This document shows, one piece after another, positions 17,173 through 29,747 of a stretch of 64,000 bases of DNA (within the stretch, counting starts at the first letter, position 1; the number at the start of each line of letters is the position of its first letter). The stretch lies in NCBI RefSeq assembly GCF_001312865.1, contig NZ_BBER01000001.1, forward strand, positions 186,001 through 250,000, in the 5' to 3' direction. The notes below the pieces were generated by a model, which ran no database searches, was not told the DNA's origin, and saw only the letters and a list, made by a program, of their open reading frames with translations. The DNA comes from Lacticaseibacillus thailandensis DSM 22698 = JCM 13996 (GTDB taxonomy: Bacteria > Bacillota > Bacilli > Lactobacillales > Lactobacillaceae). A program made the position numbers and the translations under genes.

Positions 17173-20100
17173 ATGAGGCAAATGGAGAAGCAAGCAGCAA
17201 AATTGCAGCGGGCGTTGTGGCAACGTGCGGAGCGTTTCAAGCTATATAAGAGTGGAAAATTATGGCTTGTGAGTGGCATTGTCTCGCTATTTGTAGGTGC
17301 TGGAGTCATGCTCTCACCACAGGTGCAGAATGTTGCCGCGTCAACAGCAACGGCTGGTAGTACAACTGAGGAAACAAGTGGCATCACTAATACGAGCGTG
17401 GCTCACTCAAGTGCTGACGTTAAGGCTTCAGTAGCCTCAACTAGTAGTGCAACCGTGGTAAACACTGGCAACGACAGTAGCACAGCAACCAGTGCTACGA
17501 GTACCGCTAGCGCTTCCACTAGTGTGAGTGCTGTTGCGTCGGCAACCAACGGTAGTGCTGAGAGTTTGGCTGCTACCAGTGCTGCTACCGCTGCTACGAC
17601 TTCAGTTGCTGTGGACGACAGTAGTGCAGCATTGCCAGCCTCCTCTGCCGCTACGGCAGGGGCGGAGACATCCAGCGCGACCAGTGGTAGTAGTGCAGCC
17701 AGCGCTCAAACAGTTACTAGTGTTGCCCACCAAGCGTTACGCACCCGCAGTCTGGCAAGCAGTGCTGCGCCGGCGGATTCTGAGGTTACAACTGCCATTA
17801 ACAGTGGCGCTGCGAATGCACCAGCTACAGTGAGTTATCACAACGGCTCAACACAACCGACAATTTCGGTGATGGTCTCCGGAAATTTTCAGGCTGGTGA
17901 CGTTGTGACCGTTTATCTGGATACAACCGCCATGTCAGTTACTGCGGCGACAACCGTCAAAGGTGCCACCGAGTCGAATGTTGATGTATCCACGAATGAT
18001 GGCAGAACGGTTAAGGGTGCACAGTATCAATTTAGTTCGGACTATAACGGGGCGTTTCCGGTGGTCTTTGTGCTCAACGGTACAGCCGATGACCAAATCA
18101 ATAATGGTACCAGTACGGCGACAATTGCCGTCGATGTAGACAAAAATGGGACGATTGTGGCTACTAACAGCGTTGTGCTGGATAAATCGTATACCATGAC
18201 GCAGCCTAATGACACCATTCGTCGAAATATATTAAACGGAACAAACGGTGTGACTGCGGGGGTTATTGCTCAAGGGGCGGTTACCAGTGAATTAACATTG
18301 CGGGCACAATTGCAAGGCCTGCAGTATTTTGGTGACTACAGTACGTTGGTTAACAGTTCTCCCTATGAGAAGCTGACAGCTGCCAGTACCGTGACGTTTG
18401 ATTTTAGTGATCAGTTAAAAGTTGATTCTGCAGTCCTGTCAGACGATGCCGTGGCCACGGGGGTTACGCTCACACGCAGTGGCAACAGTGTCACCCTCAC
18501 GCTTCCGAGTGGCCTGACGCTGGCGGCAATTAGTAAGCTGGCGGGGTACTTGCAGGTCGGGTTATTGCCTGTTACTGTGCCTACGACGTCAACTAGGTAT
18601 GTATTACCAACGTTGACAGCTACGTGGACTATCGATGGCCAAACCAATACCGTTACGGAGCCTGGCAACAGTGGTAGTAGCCATGCAAACGAATTTGCTT
18701 ACAATATTCAAACTTATACCGCAGTGGGGACGGTCACTGTTTCCTCATCGTCCTCATACTTGGGGTTATTGCAACAAGGAACGGATAATGATTACGGCCT
18801 TCAGTGGGTGGTTGCTAACGAAAGCAACTTTGCTTCTGGTACAACCACCACGGGGTCGCTGAGTATTACCTCCAGTCCTGACAACTCGGTGGGAATTACC
18901 AGCGTGAATGGTTTGGACGGCAATTATCTTACATCTGCTGGTCTGAGTAAAAACCTTACAATTACCTTTACGACTGCAGATGGTCAGAGCCAGTCCTTTG
19001 AATATGTGGATGGCACTACCAGCTATGTGGCCACTGTCGGCTCGGCAACTGATCCCGTGACGCAGGTACAAATTGTTGATCACGCAGCGCAAACAGCGCC
19101 TTACGTGACTGGTAGCATTTCACACCTGCAAGTTGGATTAATTGCGTACGGTGATGAGAAGACGACCGTAACGGCGACGGCAGATACATCGCTGTACGAC
19201 GGTGATGGCAAATTAGTGCTAGACACGGCTTCCAGTACGGATAGTGACGTGGTCAGGGAAAGGACAGTTACTAAGACCTACTACCCACAACCAAGTATTG
19301 TTCTATCCGCCGGTAGTAATGGTGTCGACAATCAGCAAGGTAATACTGCGCAACAGATTTATAATCCCGGTGATGAATTAACCGAAAGCGTCAACTTATT
19401 GGACGGTGGTACGAATTCCGGTTCAGCAAGTGATCAGGTGGGACGGATTGGCAACGGCGATGGCAAACAACCGGCCGTTGAAGCGGTGGCAGCCCAAAAT
19501 CCGATGACTATCGTTGTGGTGGCACCAACCAACACTGACTTTGCTGATGATGCTACTTTATTGAGCACGCTCAATAAGTCTGATATTAGCAGTAGTGGTG
19601 ATCTTGAGATTACCCATCTTGATGATGTTGATGGTCGTCCTGTCATTGCGATTACTGGGGTTGACCACTATACCGCTAGTAGTCGATTACCAATTGTGCT
19701 GCAAGTGAATGCCGATGCAATTGGTGGTAGCACGATTTCTGCTTTGAACACAATTTACGTCATGCCCAGCGCGGTTTTATCCCAGTACAACAACGGCACG
19801 ATTTTAACAAGTGATGGTTCACTGGCCACTGATTGGGCGACGGGCAATATGTATAACTTGAGCACTGGTGGGAGTCAGCTGGGCACGATTATTACCGCCT
19901 CAAGCTTTACGGCTAACGCGTCCATCACGGGTTCCGCAGATTCGTCCGCGCAAGTCCAAACAGGGACGATTAACGTTGACGACGACCAGGCGACTGGTAA
20001 AACCACACTCTACAACGGGACGACCAACCCCGTTACGGACACGTTGACCACGGTCAATTTGGTGGATGCTGATGGTAATCAGTACATCACTTTGACTGGG

Positions 20101-23100
20101 CCGGTGCAGGTAGTGGATGATGCAGGTAATACTGTGGCCGCAGCCGTGACCTACTATCAAAATGGCGCGGTAGTGACGGATCCGACGCAGGCGGATAGCT
20201 TTACTGTTAGCGGTGTTTCACTGGCCAAAAAGGGAAGTTATGCCGTCATTAGTTATGGGCTAACGGTCGTACCGTCCCAGCTCGCGGGTGCTTTGACAAA
20301 CAAGACGTGGGCTTACCAGACCTCTACCCAAGGTTATACCGCCGGCACGGTGGCGACTGGCAACTTGGTACCATTAGGTGCAGCCATCAGCAACACGTTG
20401 GTGCTGCAGGCCATTCGCGACCTGACGGATACGTGGTATGTGGCGCAGCGTAAAGCTGACGGTACCTATGTGGTTGATTCGGCGGTGGCTGCAGTAACTA
20501 CTACTGGTGTGGTCGGGCGTATCTATAATGGTTACACCTTGATGGGTACGAGTGCCGCTGACGTTGGTCAAGCATACGGGGACGACGGGGCGGTACTCGT
20601 GGGAGTCTACGATGCCACAACCGGGCAAATGGTTGCCGATGGTTCGATGATTACCTATGCGGAGCAGGTTAATAGTGATGGCACCATCACGGGCCACACC
20701 TATTACCTGGTTACTGAGCAGGATGTAGCCACGAAGTTGAACGACGTTACGGTCACCTATAACGGTCAAACTGCTGCTAGTGAGGTAGCCGGTTTACAGG
20801 CTACTGCTAATAAGGTTAATGTTGGTCTTACTAGTGATGATATCACGGTGGTTAAAGACGGTATCAACGCAGGCACGTATACCTACCAGTTGAACGCTCA
20901 GGGGCTCGCTAAATTGCAGGCGGCCGTTGGTAATGACGCAATAGTGACCGACGTTGGTGTGACGGGCACAATTACCATTCAGCCCGCCGTGACCACGGTC
21001 ACGTTGAATCCTGGCGCGTTGACTTACGATGGTCGCACGCCAGCCAGTGGCGCCAGTCTCACGGCGACGGTTGCTGGCCAAACGCTCAAACTGAATAGTG
21101 GTGATGTTACGGTTGCTGACGATGGCATCGATGTTGGCACGTATACCTATCAGCTGACGGCGGCGGGATTGAGTAGCTACAAAGTCAGGTTGGTAGTAAC
21201 TACGTAGTCACCACGGGCACACCGGGATGATTGTAATCAGTCCTGAGCAAATGCCGGTTACTTTGTCGTCCGGGTCGTTGGTTTATGACGGTAAGACCAA
21301 GGCTAGTGGTGCGGCAGTAATTGCTACGGTTAATGGCGAACCATTGACGCTAAATGACGATGACATTACCGTCACTAATGATGGCATTAATGTGGGTACG
21401 TACAATTACCAGTTAAACCAGACCGGTCTGGAAAAATTACAAACGCTTGTTGGCGACGACTTCACAGTGGTAGTGGGCGACCCAGGGACGATCACGATTA
21501 CACCTGCTGTCGTCGACGTCGTTCTGAATGACGGCTCGTTCACGTATGATGGCAACACTGCTGCTAGTGCGGCGAAGGGGTTGGTCGCTACGGTGAATGG
21601 TACACCGGTCGATCTCGACAATAGCGACATTGAAGTGACAGATGACGGCGTTGACGCGGGTAATTATGCTTACCAGCTAAATGATGCCGGGCTGGCTAAG
21701 GTGCAACTTGTAGTTGGTTCTAACTACCAAGTCAGCGTGGCGGTCACGGGTACTATTACCATCACACCTGCATCAATCACGGCTGCATTAAGTGACGGTG
21801 GCTTCACGTATGACGGCGCCACGAAGGCCAGTGAGGCTACAGGCTTGACTGCGACGGCCAATAGCCAGGCGTTGATTTGAGTGGTGAGGACATTGAAGTA
21901 ACAAATGACGGCACTGGTGCGGGTAATTATGCTTATCAACTTAGTGACGCCGGGCTGGCTAAGGTGCAGTCCGTAGTTGGTACTAACTACACGGTTGTTC
22001 TCGGTGGGTCGGGTACAGTCACCATTGCCCAAGTCGTGGCAACAACCGTTCTGAGTGATGGTGGCTTCACTTTTGATGGCACTACCAAAGCCAGCGAAGT
22101 TACTAACTTAACGGCATCGGTTGTCGGCAAGACAGTTGGGCTCGATAGCAGTGACATCGATGTGACGGATGACGGCTCTGCCGCTGGCGATTACGTTTAC
22201 CAGTTGAACGCCACTGGGTTGGCCAAAGTGCAAAGCGCTGCTGGTGCCAATTACACTGTGCGTGTCGGTGACACGGGTACGATTACTATTGCCAAAGCGC
22301 AAGCGACGACTGCTTGAGTGATGGTGGCTTCACGTATGATGGTACGACCAAGGCTAGTGGTGCTCCGAAATTGATTGCTACTGTTGTCGGCCAGACAGTT
22401 GAGCTCGATAGCAGTGACGTTGATGTGACGGATGACGCTCTGCCGCTGGCGATTACGTTTACCAGTTGAACGCCACTGGGTTGGCCAAAGTGCAAAGCAC
22501 TGCCGGTGCCAATTACATTGTGGGTGTCGGTGACACGGGTATGATTACTATTGCCAAGGCCGCCGTGACGACTGCCTTGAGCGATGGTGGCTTCACGTAT
22601 GACGGTACGACCGAGGCTAGTGGTGCTCCGAAACTGACTGCTACTGTTGTCGGCCAGACGGTTGATCTCGACAGCAGCGACATCGATGTTACGAATGACG
22701 ATGTAGCGGCGGGCGATTACGTTTACCAGTTGAACTCAACAGGCTTGGCCAAAGTGCAGTCCGCTGCTGGTGGTAACTATACGGTTGCTGTCGGCGATGC
22801 GGGTACGATTACTATTGCCAAGTCCGCTGTGACGACTATCTTGAGTGATGGTGGTTTCACGTATGACGGCACGACTAAGGCCAGCGGTGTTCCGAAACTA
22901 ACTGCCAGTGTTGTCGGCCAGACGGTTGACCTCGATAGCAGCGACATCGATGTTACGAATGACGATGTAGCGGCGGGCGATTACGTTTACCAGTTGAACT
23001 CAACAGGCTTGGCCAAAGTACAGTCCGCTGTTGGGCCTAACTATACGGTTGGCGTTGGTGATACGGGCACGATTACTATCACACCTGCATCGATTACGAC

Positions 23101-26100
23101 TACCTTGAGCGATGGTGGCTTCACGTATGACGGTACGACCAAGGCTAGTGGTGCTCCAAAATTGACTGCTACTGTTGTCGGCCAGACAGTTGAGCTCGAT
23201 AGCAGTGACGTTGATGTGACGGATAACGGCTCTGCCGCTGGCGATTATGTTTACCAGTTGAACGCAAATGGGTTGGAGAAAGTACAAAGCGCTGCTGGTG
23301 CCAATTACATTGTTCGTGTCGGTGACACGGGTACGATTACTATTGCCAAAGCGCCAGCGACGACTACCTTGAGCGATGGTGGCTTTACGTATGATGGTAC
23401 GACCAAGGCTAGTGGTGCTCCAAAACTGACCGCCACAGTTGTCGGCCAGACAGTTGAGCTCGATAGCAGTGACATTGATGTTATTAATGATGCTATTGCT
23501 GTGGGTAGTTATGATTATCAGCTCAATGCAACTGGCTTAGCCAAGGTGCAGTCCGCTGCTGGTGGTAACTATACGGTTGGCTTTGGTGATGCGGGCACGA
23601 TTACCATCACACCTGCATCGATTACGACTACCTTGAGCGATGGTGGTTTTACGTATGATGGTACGACTAAGGCCAGTGGTGCTCCGAAACTGACTGCTAC
23701 TGTTATCGGCCAGACGGTTGATCTAGACAGCAGCGACATTGATATTACGAATGATGCTACTACTGCGGGTAATTATGATTATCAGCTCAATGCAACTGGC
23801 TTAGCCAAAGTGCAGTCCGTGGTTGGTCCTAACTACACGGTTGTTCTTGGTGGGTCGGGTACAGTCAGCATTTCCCAAGTCGTGGCAACAACCGTTCTGA
23901 GTGATGGTGGCTTCACTTTTGATGGCACTACCAAAGCCAGCGAAGTTACTAACTTAACGGCATCGGTTGTCGGTCAGACGGTTGAGCTGGATAGTGATGA
24001 TATCATTGTGACGGATGACGGCTCTGCCGCTGGCGATTACGTTTACCAGTTGAACTCAACAGGCTTGGCCAAAGTGCAGTCCGCTGCTGGGCCTAATTAT
24101 ACGGTTGCTATCGGCGATGTGGGTACGATTACTATTGCCAAGCGCCGTGACGACTGCCTTGAGCGATGGTGGTTTCACGTATAACGGCACAACTAAGGCC
24201 AGTGGTGCTCCGAAACTGACTGCTACTGTTGTCGTCCAGACGGTTGACCTCGATAGTAGTGACATTGACGTCACGAACGACGGCACCGCTGCTGGCGATT
24301 ACAGTTATCAGCTGAATGCAACTGGTTTGTCCAAAGTCAAGGATGTGGCTGGTCCTAACTACACTGTCAGTGTTGGTGATCCGGGCAAAATCGAGATTGT
24401 CCCAGCTAAGGATACGACGAGTCTGAGTAATGGCGGGTTCACCTTTGATGGTCAAACCAAAGCCAGCGGTGCGGCCGGATTAACCGCCACCGTAGCGGGT
24501 AAGACGATTCATTTGACCAGTACTGATATTGAGGTTGTTGATGACGGCGTTAATGCTGGTCATTACACGTACCAGCTGAGTACTGTCGGGTTGAACAAAG
24601 TTGCGGCCGCGGTTGGTTCTGATTACACGGTTGGCGTTGGTAACACGGGCACCATTGAAATCATCCCGGCGGCCGTGACAATGACGTTGAGTAACGGTGG
24701 TTTCACCTTTGATGGTGCTACGAAGGCCAGTGGCACGGCTGGCTTAACGGCGACTGGCGCAATGCAGACTATTGATTTGGATGGTCGTGACATCGAGGTC
24801 ATTAATGATGACGTTGCCGCTGGCAGTTACAAGTACCAGTTGTCTGCCGCCGGCATCAGCAAAGCCCAGGCGCAACTGGGCAACAATTACCGTATTACTG
24901 CTGGTGGTACTGGTACGATCACCATTACGCCCGCTGGCGCAACGGCAACATTAAGTACTGGTGGTTTCATCTTTGATGGGAGTACTCCGGCCAGTGCAAC
25001 TAGTGGTTTGACGGCCAGTGCCGCCGGACACACAGTTAGCCTTGCGACAAATGATATTACGGTAACGTCCGATGGCGTCAACGCTGGTAGTTACAGCTAT
25101 CAACTCAACGTCAATGGCTTAGCACAACTGCAGGCCACCATTGGTACTAATTACACTGTTAGCGCTGGTGATAGTGGCATAATTACCATCGCGCCGCTGG
25201 CCGTCACAACTGCTTTGACTAATGGTGGTTTCATCTTTGACGGGACCACAACGGCCAGTGGGGCGACCGGTCTGACTGCTACTGTGGCCGGTCAGCGTGT
25301 TGAACTGGACAGTAACGATATTGTGGTTACCAATGATGGTGTTCATGCTGGTCAGTACCGTTATCAGTTAAGTGTGGCCGGACTCGCTCAGGTGCAGGCC
25401 GCAATGGGTCACAATTACGCCGTGAGTGTTGGTGCAGACGGCACAATTACTATTACACCGTTGGCCATTACGACGACATTGAACACTAGTGGTTTCACTT
25501 ATGATGGCACGACTACAGCTAGCGCTGCCACCGGTTTGACGGCTACTGCTGATGGTCAGACGGTGGCTTTGAACAGCAATGATATTGAGGTCGTTAACGA
25601 TGGCGTTGCGGCAGGTAGTTATACGTACCAGTTAAACGCCGCGGGTATTGCTAAGGTGCAGGCCCAAGTGGGTAATGATTACACTGTTGGTACTGGTGGT
25701 ACCGGTATGGTTGCCATTGCTCCCGCGACGGCTACGACAAAGTTAAGCGATGGTGGTTTCACCTTTGATGGCCACACTAAGGCCAGTGACGCTAGTGGCT
25801 TGACAGCTATGGTTGCTGGAAAAACGGTTGCGCTGGATCAGACCGATATTGAGGTGACCGGCGATGATGTTGCGGCTGGCGCTTATGATTACCGGTTGAA
25901 TGCAGCCGGTTTGACCAAAGTGCAGAATGCAGTTGGTCATAATTACACCGCGACGGCTGGTGGCACGGGCAAAATTACCATCACCCCGGCTGTAGTAACG
26001 ACCACACTAAGTAACGGCGGCTTCACCTTTGACGGGACGACGACCGCTAGTGAAGCTGGCGGGTTAACCGCCACCGTCGCTGGCCAGGTGGTTGAACTGG

Positions 26101-28274
26101 ATAGCGATGATATTGCGGTTGACGCTGATGGCACTACCGCTGGCGGTTACGTTTACCAGCTGAGTGCCGCTGGTTTAGCCAAGGTTCAGCGGACAGTGGG
26201 TGTTAACTACACGGTCAGTGTTGGTGGTGAGGGTATGATTACGATCACCCCAGCAGAGGTTGCAACTATCCTGAGTGACGACAGTTTCACGTATGACGGA
26301 AGGACCACAGCCAGTGCCGCTGGTGGCTTGACGGCCACCGTAGCGGGCCAGACCATCAATCTCGGTAGCGACGACATCGACGTCACGGGTGATGACGTTG
26401 TGGCCGGCAACTACGATTATCAGCTGAGTGCCACTGGGTTGGCCAAAGTACAGGCTGCCGTTGGCTCTGATTACACCGTTCACGTCGGTGAGGGGGGCAC
26501 CATCGCCATCACTCCGGCCGCAACAACGACTAAGCTTAGTGATGGTAGCTTCACCTTTGATGGAACCACTACGGCCAGCAGTGCCCGCGGGTTGACCGCG
26601 ACTGTCGCAGGGCGGACCGTTGCCCTGGATAGTGGTGATATCGTAGTAGCTCATGACAACATTGCGGCTGGTAGTTACGCTTACCAGTTGAGTCACACGG
26701 GCTTAGCAACGGTGCAGGCCACAGTTGGTGCCAACTACAGTGTTGGCGTTGGTGATACGGGCACAATTACGATTATGCCCGCAACGGTCACGACCGCGTT
26801 GAGTGATGGTGGCTTCGGCTTTGATGGGCACACTTTGGCCAGTGGCGCGACCGGATTAACCGTTACGATTGCTGGCCGGTCGCTCGACCTTGACGGTGCG
26901 GATATCAAAGTCGTGGGTGACAGCACGAATGTTGGGACTTACGCATACCAGGTGAACGCTGCCGGTATGCACAGAGTACAGACGGTACTTGGCAGTAATT
27001 ACACCGTTACTGCTGGCAGCGCTGGTACCATCACCATTACGCCCGTTGCGGTCACGACCATGTTGAGCGATGGTGGTTTCACCTACGACGGGCGGACTAG
27101 CGCCAGCGAGGTTGCTGGGTTGACAGCTACTGTTGCCGGTCAAACCGTTGAGTTGCACAGTGACGATATTGACCTGACTGGTAACGGCGTCGATGTTGGT
27201 AAGTATGCTTACCAGCTAAGTCAGGCGGGCCTGACGCGAGTCCAAGCAACTGTTGGTGCAAATTACGTTGTTAGCGTTGGTGAGCCAGGGATGATTAACA
27301 TCACGCCGGTCACAACGGTACCGCGTTTGAATGATGTGGTCTTTACCTATGATGGCACCACTCAGGCAAGTGGGGCACCAGGACTGACTGCTACTGCGGC
27401 TGGTCGGGTCGTGCCACTGGATGACGGTGACATCACGGTTACTAGTGATGCGGTGCGTGCTGACACGTACCATTACCAGTTAAACGCCGCCGGTTTGGCT
27501 AAGGTGCAGGCCGCGGTTGGTGCTGATTATATTGTTGAGCGCAATGGTGCTACGGAAGGAACTATCACCATTCAGCCGGCTGTGACAACCGCGACGGTTC
27601 CAGTTACCCGGACAATTGTGTATCATGGTGCCGGGATGGCCACACCGGCAGCCGTGACCCAGGAGGTTGCTTACACAGCGGTCACTACCAGTGATGGGCG
27701 TAGCCGGACAACCATCTACACACCTAACGGTAGCTTTGGGGCCGTGATTTCACCGGTTATCGCTGGGTACACGGTCAGTGGTGACGTACCCGCACAGATG
27801 TTAACGTTGACGACTATGTTGCCAGTTGACACAACGGTGGTCATTACGTATAGCCCGGTTGCACCACAACCAGGTGCCACGGGTGGCGACCACAATGACC
27901 ACGGTGCCGCCAGTGGCAACCGTCTCCCCGCAACGGGGGCGACTGGCCACGCAACTAGTACTTCAACAGTAGCGGGCCGGGTTAGTGCCGGAACGACTAC
28001 GAATAACGGCGCCCAGCGTACACCGGTAATGACCACGACGGCCAAGGCAATCAATGTACACCTGGCTCGGGTCACGAATGCTGTTGGCGCTACCCAAGTG
28101 GGGCACCCAGCGGCTACACATCAGTTACCACAAACTGGAGGGCAAGTACGTAATGGCAGTCGCTTGCCACAGACCGGGGATGAACAAACTGGCGTCCTAC
28201 GTGCGCTAGGAGTTGGTTTGCTAACCCTAATTAGCCTAGCTGGATTGTGGGACCGGAAACGCAAGCGTGATTAA
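17173..28274 (+). CDS. Giant LPxTG-anchored MBG/mucin-binding repeat adhesin (several frameshifts)
   Basis: The ATG at 17173 follows GGGGTG. The protein would be about 3,700 residues. Order: KxYKxGKxW-type signal peptide (KLYKSGKLW, residues 23-31, then a hydrophobic stretch); a Ser/Thr/Ala-rich segment (about 50-230); a roughly 950-residue region of unassigned, probably beta-rich sequence; about 26 tandem 88-residue repeats (20731-27590) matching the MBG type (DGGFTYDGTTKAS, AGDYVYQLNATGLAKVQ, NYTV, GTITI); one MucBP-like domain (IVYHGAG); a low-complexity wall region; and LPQTGDE with a hydrophobic tail and KRKRD. Frame breaks lie near 21190, 21225, 21875, 22312, 22437 and 24140, and comparison with neighbouring repeats shows most are lost bases. 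It is expected on the cell surface, binding mucus or other glycans; the ligand is inference. It is a single-gene unit. Confidence 0.85.
20731..27590 (+). repeat. 26 tandem MBG-type repeats, unit about 264 bp
   Basis: I count 26 units of about 88 codons each, beginning with variants of TTLSDGGFTYDG. Units 6-14 (about 22040-24410) are close to identical in DNA. Units 15-26 share protein motifs but have diverged in bases. Units 5/6 and 12/13 share a distinctive junction (SQVVATTVLSDGG or near-identical, then KASEVTNLTASVVG) about 1,846 bases apart, seven units minus two bases. This shows a block duplication. Such arrays expand and shrink by recombination, so the true copy number may differ. Confidence 0.85.
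28116..28271 (+). other. Cell-wall sorting region with multiple LPxTG motifs
   Basis: LPQTGG (about 28125) and LPQTGDE (about 28168) occur 14 residues apart, and LPATGATGH occurs about 70 residues earlier. Only the last is followed at the right distance by a hydrophobic helix (about 20 residues) and basic tail, so it is the probable sortase A site. Confidence 0.8.
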
Positions 28275-28347
28275 TCTGACGGTCATGCGTTTAGTGGCAG
28301 TGTTCTGCTGATTTGAGCGCATGGCAATGTTAGTCAATATGCATTTA

Positions 28348-28380
28348 GGGACACCTAGTCTGTGGACTAGGTGTCCTTTG
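28348..28380 (+). terminator. Terminator of the adhesin gene
   Basis: GGACACCTAGTC pairs perfectly with GACTAGGTGTCC around TGTG, followed by TTTG, about 75 bases after the adhesin stop. Confidence 0.8.
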
Positions 28381-28413
28381 CGTTGGAGTCGTGGTGTTTG
28401 CATCAACCCAATA

Positions 28414-28452
28414 CAAAAAGCACCTGCTCCCCCAGTAGGGAACAGGTGCTTC
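28414..28452 (-). terminator. Terminator of rpsD (minus strand)
   Basis: On the minus strand, GCACCTGTTC pairs with GAGCAGGTGC (one mismatch at the top) around CCTACTGGGG and is followed by TTTTTG. It ends the rpsD transcript about 30 bases after its stop. Confidence 0.8.
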
Positions 28453-28483
28453 TTGGTACAACCAGTACAATGATTCCGGAGAA

Positions 28484-29095
28484 TTACAGCATCTGGTTGT
28501 AGTATTCAACGACAAGCGCTTCGTCGATTTCTGGTTCGAGTTCTTCACGCTGTGGCAGGCGAGTCAGCTTGCCTGACTTCTTGTCTTCGTCGAATTCTAC
28601 GTAAGCCGGGCGGCTAACAGTAGCTTCGATAGCGGCGTTAACAACGACCAGGTTCTGAGAACGTTCGCGCAGACTAATTTCTTGGCCAGGCTGAACTTCG
28701 TAGGAAGGAATATCAACGCGCTTACCATCAACCAGGATGTGGCCGTGGTTAACGAGCTGACGAGCCTGAGCACGGGTAGTTGCCATGCCCAAACGGTAAA
28801 CAATGTTGTCCAACCGCTGTTCAAGCAGGATCATGAGGTTATCACCATGGGTACCCTCAGTGATCTTACCGGCACGAACGAACAAGTTACGGAATTGGCG
28901 CTCATTCAGACCGTACATCAAACGTAGCTTCTGCTTTTCACGCAATTGCGTACCGTATTCAGAAATCTTCCGACGACTGTTGGGACCATGGTCACCAGGT
29001 GCATAAGGGCGACGAGCGAGTTCCTTACCAGTACCGGAAAGGGATAGACCCAGACGGCGAGAAACCTTCCAGGTTGGGCCAGTATAACGAGACAT
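28484..29095 (-). CDS. rpsD: 30S ribosomal protein S4
   Basis: This 203-residue protein is one of the first to bind 16S rRNA in assembly of the small subunit. It matches S4 end to end, from [16 protein letters not shown] to the C-terminal VEYYNQ, and contains the S4 RNA-binding domain ([26 protein letters not shown], about residues 93-118). The strong ribosome site GGAGGA precedes the ATG. As in other Firmicutes it stands alone instead of in the alpha operon, and its leader looks structured. Confidence 0.97.
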   Translation of the reverse strand: MSRYTGPTWKVSRRLGLSLSGTGKELARRPYAPGDHGPNSRRKISEYGTQLREKQKLRLMYGLNERQFRNLFVRAGKITEGTHGDNLMILLEQRLDNIVYRLGMATTRAQARQLVNHGHILVDGKRVDIPSYEVQPGQEISLRERSQNLVVVNAAIEATVSRPAYVEFDEDKKSGKLTRLPQREELEPEIDEALVVEYYNQML

Positions 29096-29250
29096 ATTAG
29101 TAGTCCTCCAAAAAATTTTATTGGAGTAAAATAAACGTTCGTGGGTTTAACACACGGGTAGTTGGCCCTCGGGGTTCGCCATTGCAGCGCGGTTACTACC
29201 CAATAGTTCCTTAGCCAACTGGAGCCGACCATGCCGCCCACAGCTGCATT
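29096..29250 (-). promoter_or_regulatory. Structured leader of rpsD, probable S4 autoregulatory leader
   Basis: About 150 bases separate rpsD from a TAAAAT -10-like box. In the leader RNA, GGGTAGT pairs with ACTACCC around a GC-rich loop that could form further pairing. Firmicute rpsD leaders bind S4 for feedback control through a pseudoknot. The stem is seen; that it binds S4 is inference from position. Confidence 0.5.
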
Positions 29251-29264
29251 ATTTTACACGCATG

Positions 29265-29747
29265 CTAGCATACCGCAGCGAGCGCCTCTGTGTCAAGGTG
29301 CGCGGCCAGTTGCGTGGCAAACTGGGTGAGTGTTTTCTGGTCGTCAGCGGAGAACCGGTCGAGGCTTGGGGAGTCGATATCCAGGATGGCAATAGTTTGG
29401 CCGTCGACGGTCACGGGCACGACGATCTCAGAGTTGCTGGCAGCGTCACAAGCGATGTGGCCCGCGAAGGCGTGAACATCGGGGACAATCAAACTTGCAC
29501 CTTTAACAAAAGCGGTGCCAACCACGCCACTGCCGGGAGCAATGTGCATGCAAGCAACTTTACCTTGGAAGGGGCCAAGGTCTAATTGTTTTGTGGTCTG
29601 ATTGTATAGGTAGAAACCAACCCAGTTAACATCGGTCAGTGAATCGTTGAGTAGGGCCGCTGCGTTAGCCAAGTTAGTGATAGGGTTGTGCTCATCAGTG
29701 AGCAGTGCGTCGACCTGGGCGACGACAATGGGGTCTAGTTGGGACAT
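29265..29747 (-). CDS. Free methionine-(R)-sulfoxide reductase (GAF domain)
   Basis: The 160-residue GAF-domain protein matches the fRMsr (YebR/YtsP) family, which repairs free Met-R-sulfoxide in the cytosol with thioredoxin. Visible motifs are WVGFYLY, GPFQGKVAC (Cys66) and GHIACDAASNSEIVVP (Cys100, matching the catalytic Cys). The third family Cys, in GVCG, is Val76 here (GVVG), so the resolving pathway must use Cys66. The gene is intact and lies upstream of rpsD on the same strand. Confidence 0.9.
   Translation of the reverse strand: MSQLDPIVVAQVDALLTDEHNPITNLANAAALLNDSLTDVNWVGFYLYNQTTKQLDLGPFQGKVACMHIAPGSGVVGTAFVKGASLIVPDVHAFAGHIACDAASNSEIVVPVTVDGQTIAILDIDSPSLDRFSADDQKTLTQFATQLAAHLDTEALAAVC

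Noticed and set aside
17330-17830. Low-complexity Ser/Thr/Ala segment as a separate mucin-like gene
   Set aside because: It is in frame with the signal peptide and the rest of the adhesin.
20731-27590. Regular 264-base repeats suggesting a CRISPR-like or satellite array
   Set aside because: The repeats are in frame, encode a continuous surface domain and lack spacers; they are protein repeats.
29262-29585. 107-codon plus-strand frame opposite the sulfoxide reductase
   Set aside because: A shadow of the conserved minus-strand gene, without a ribosome site.
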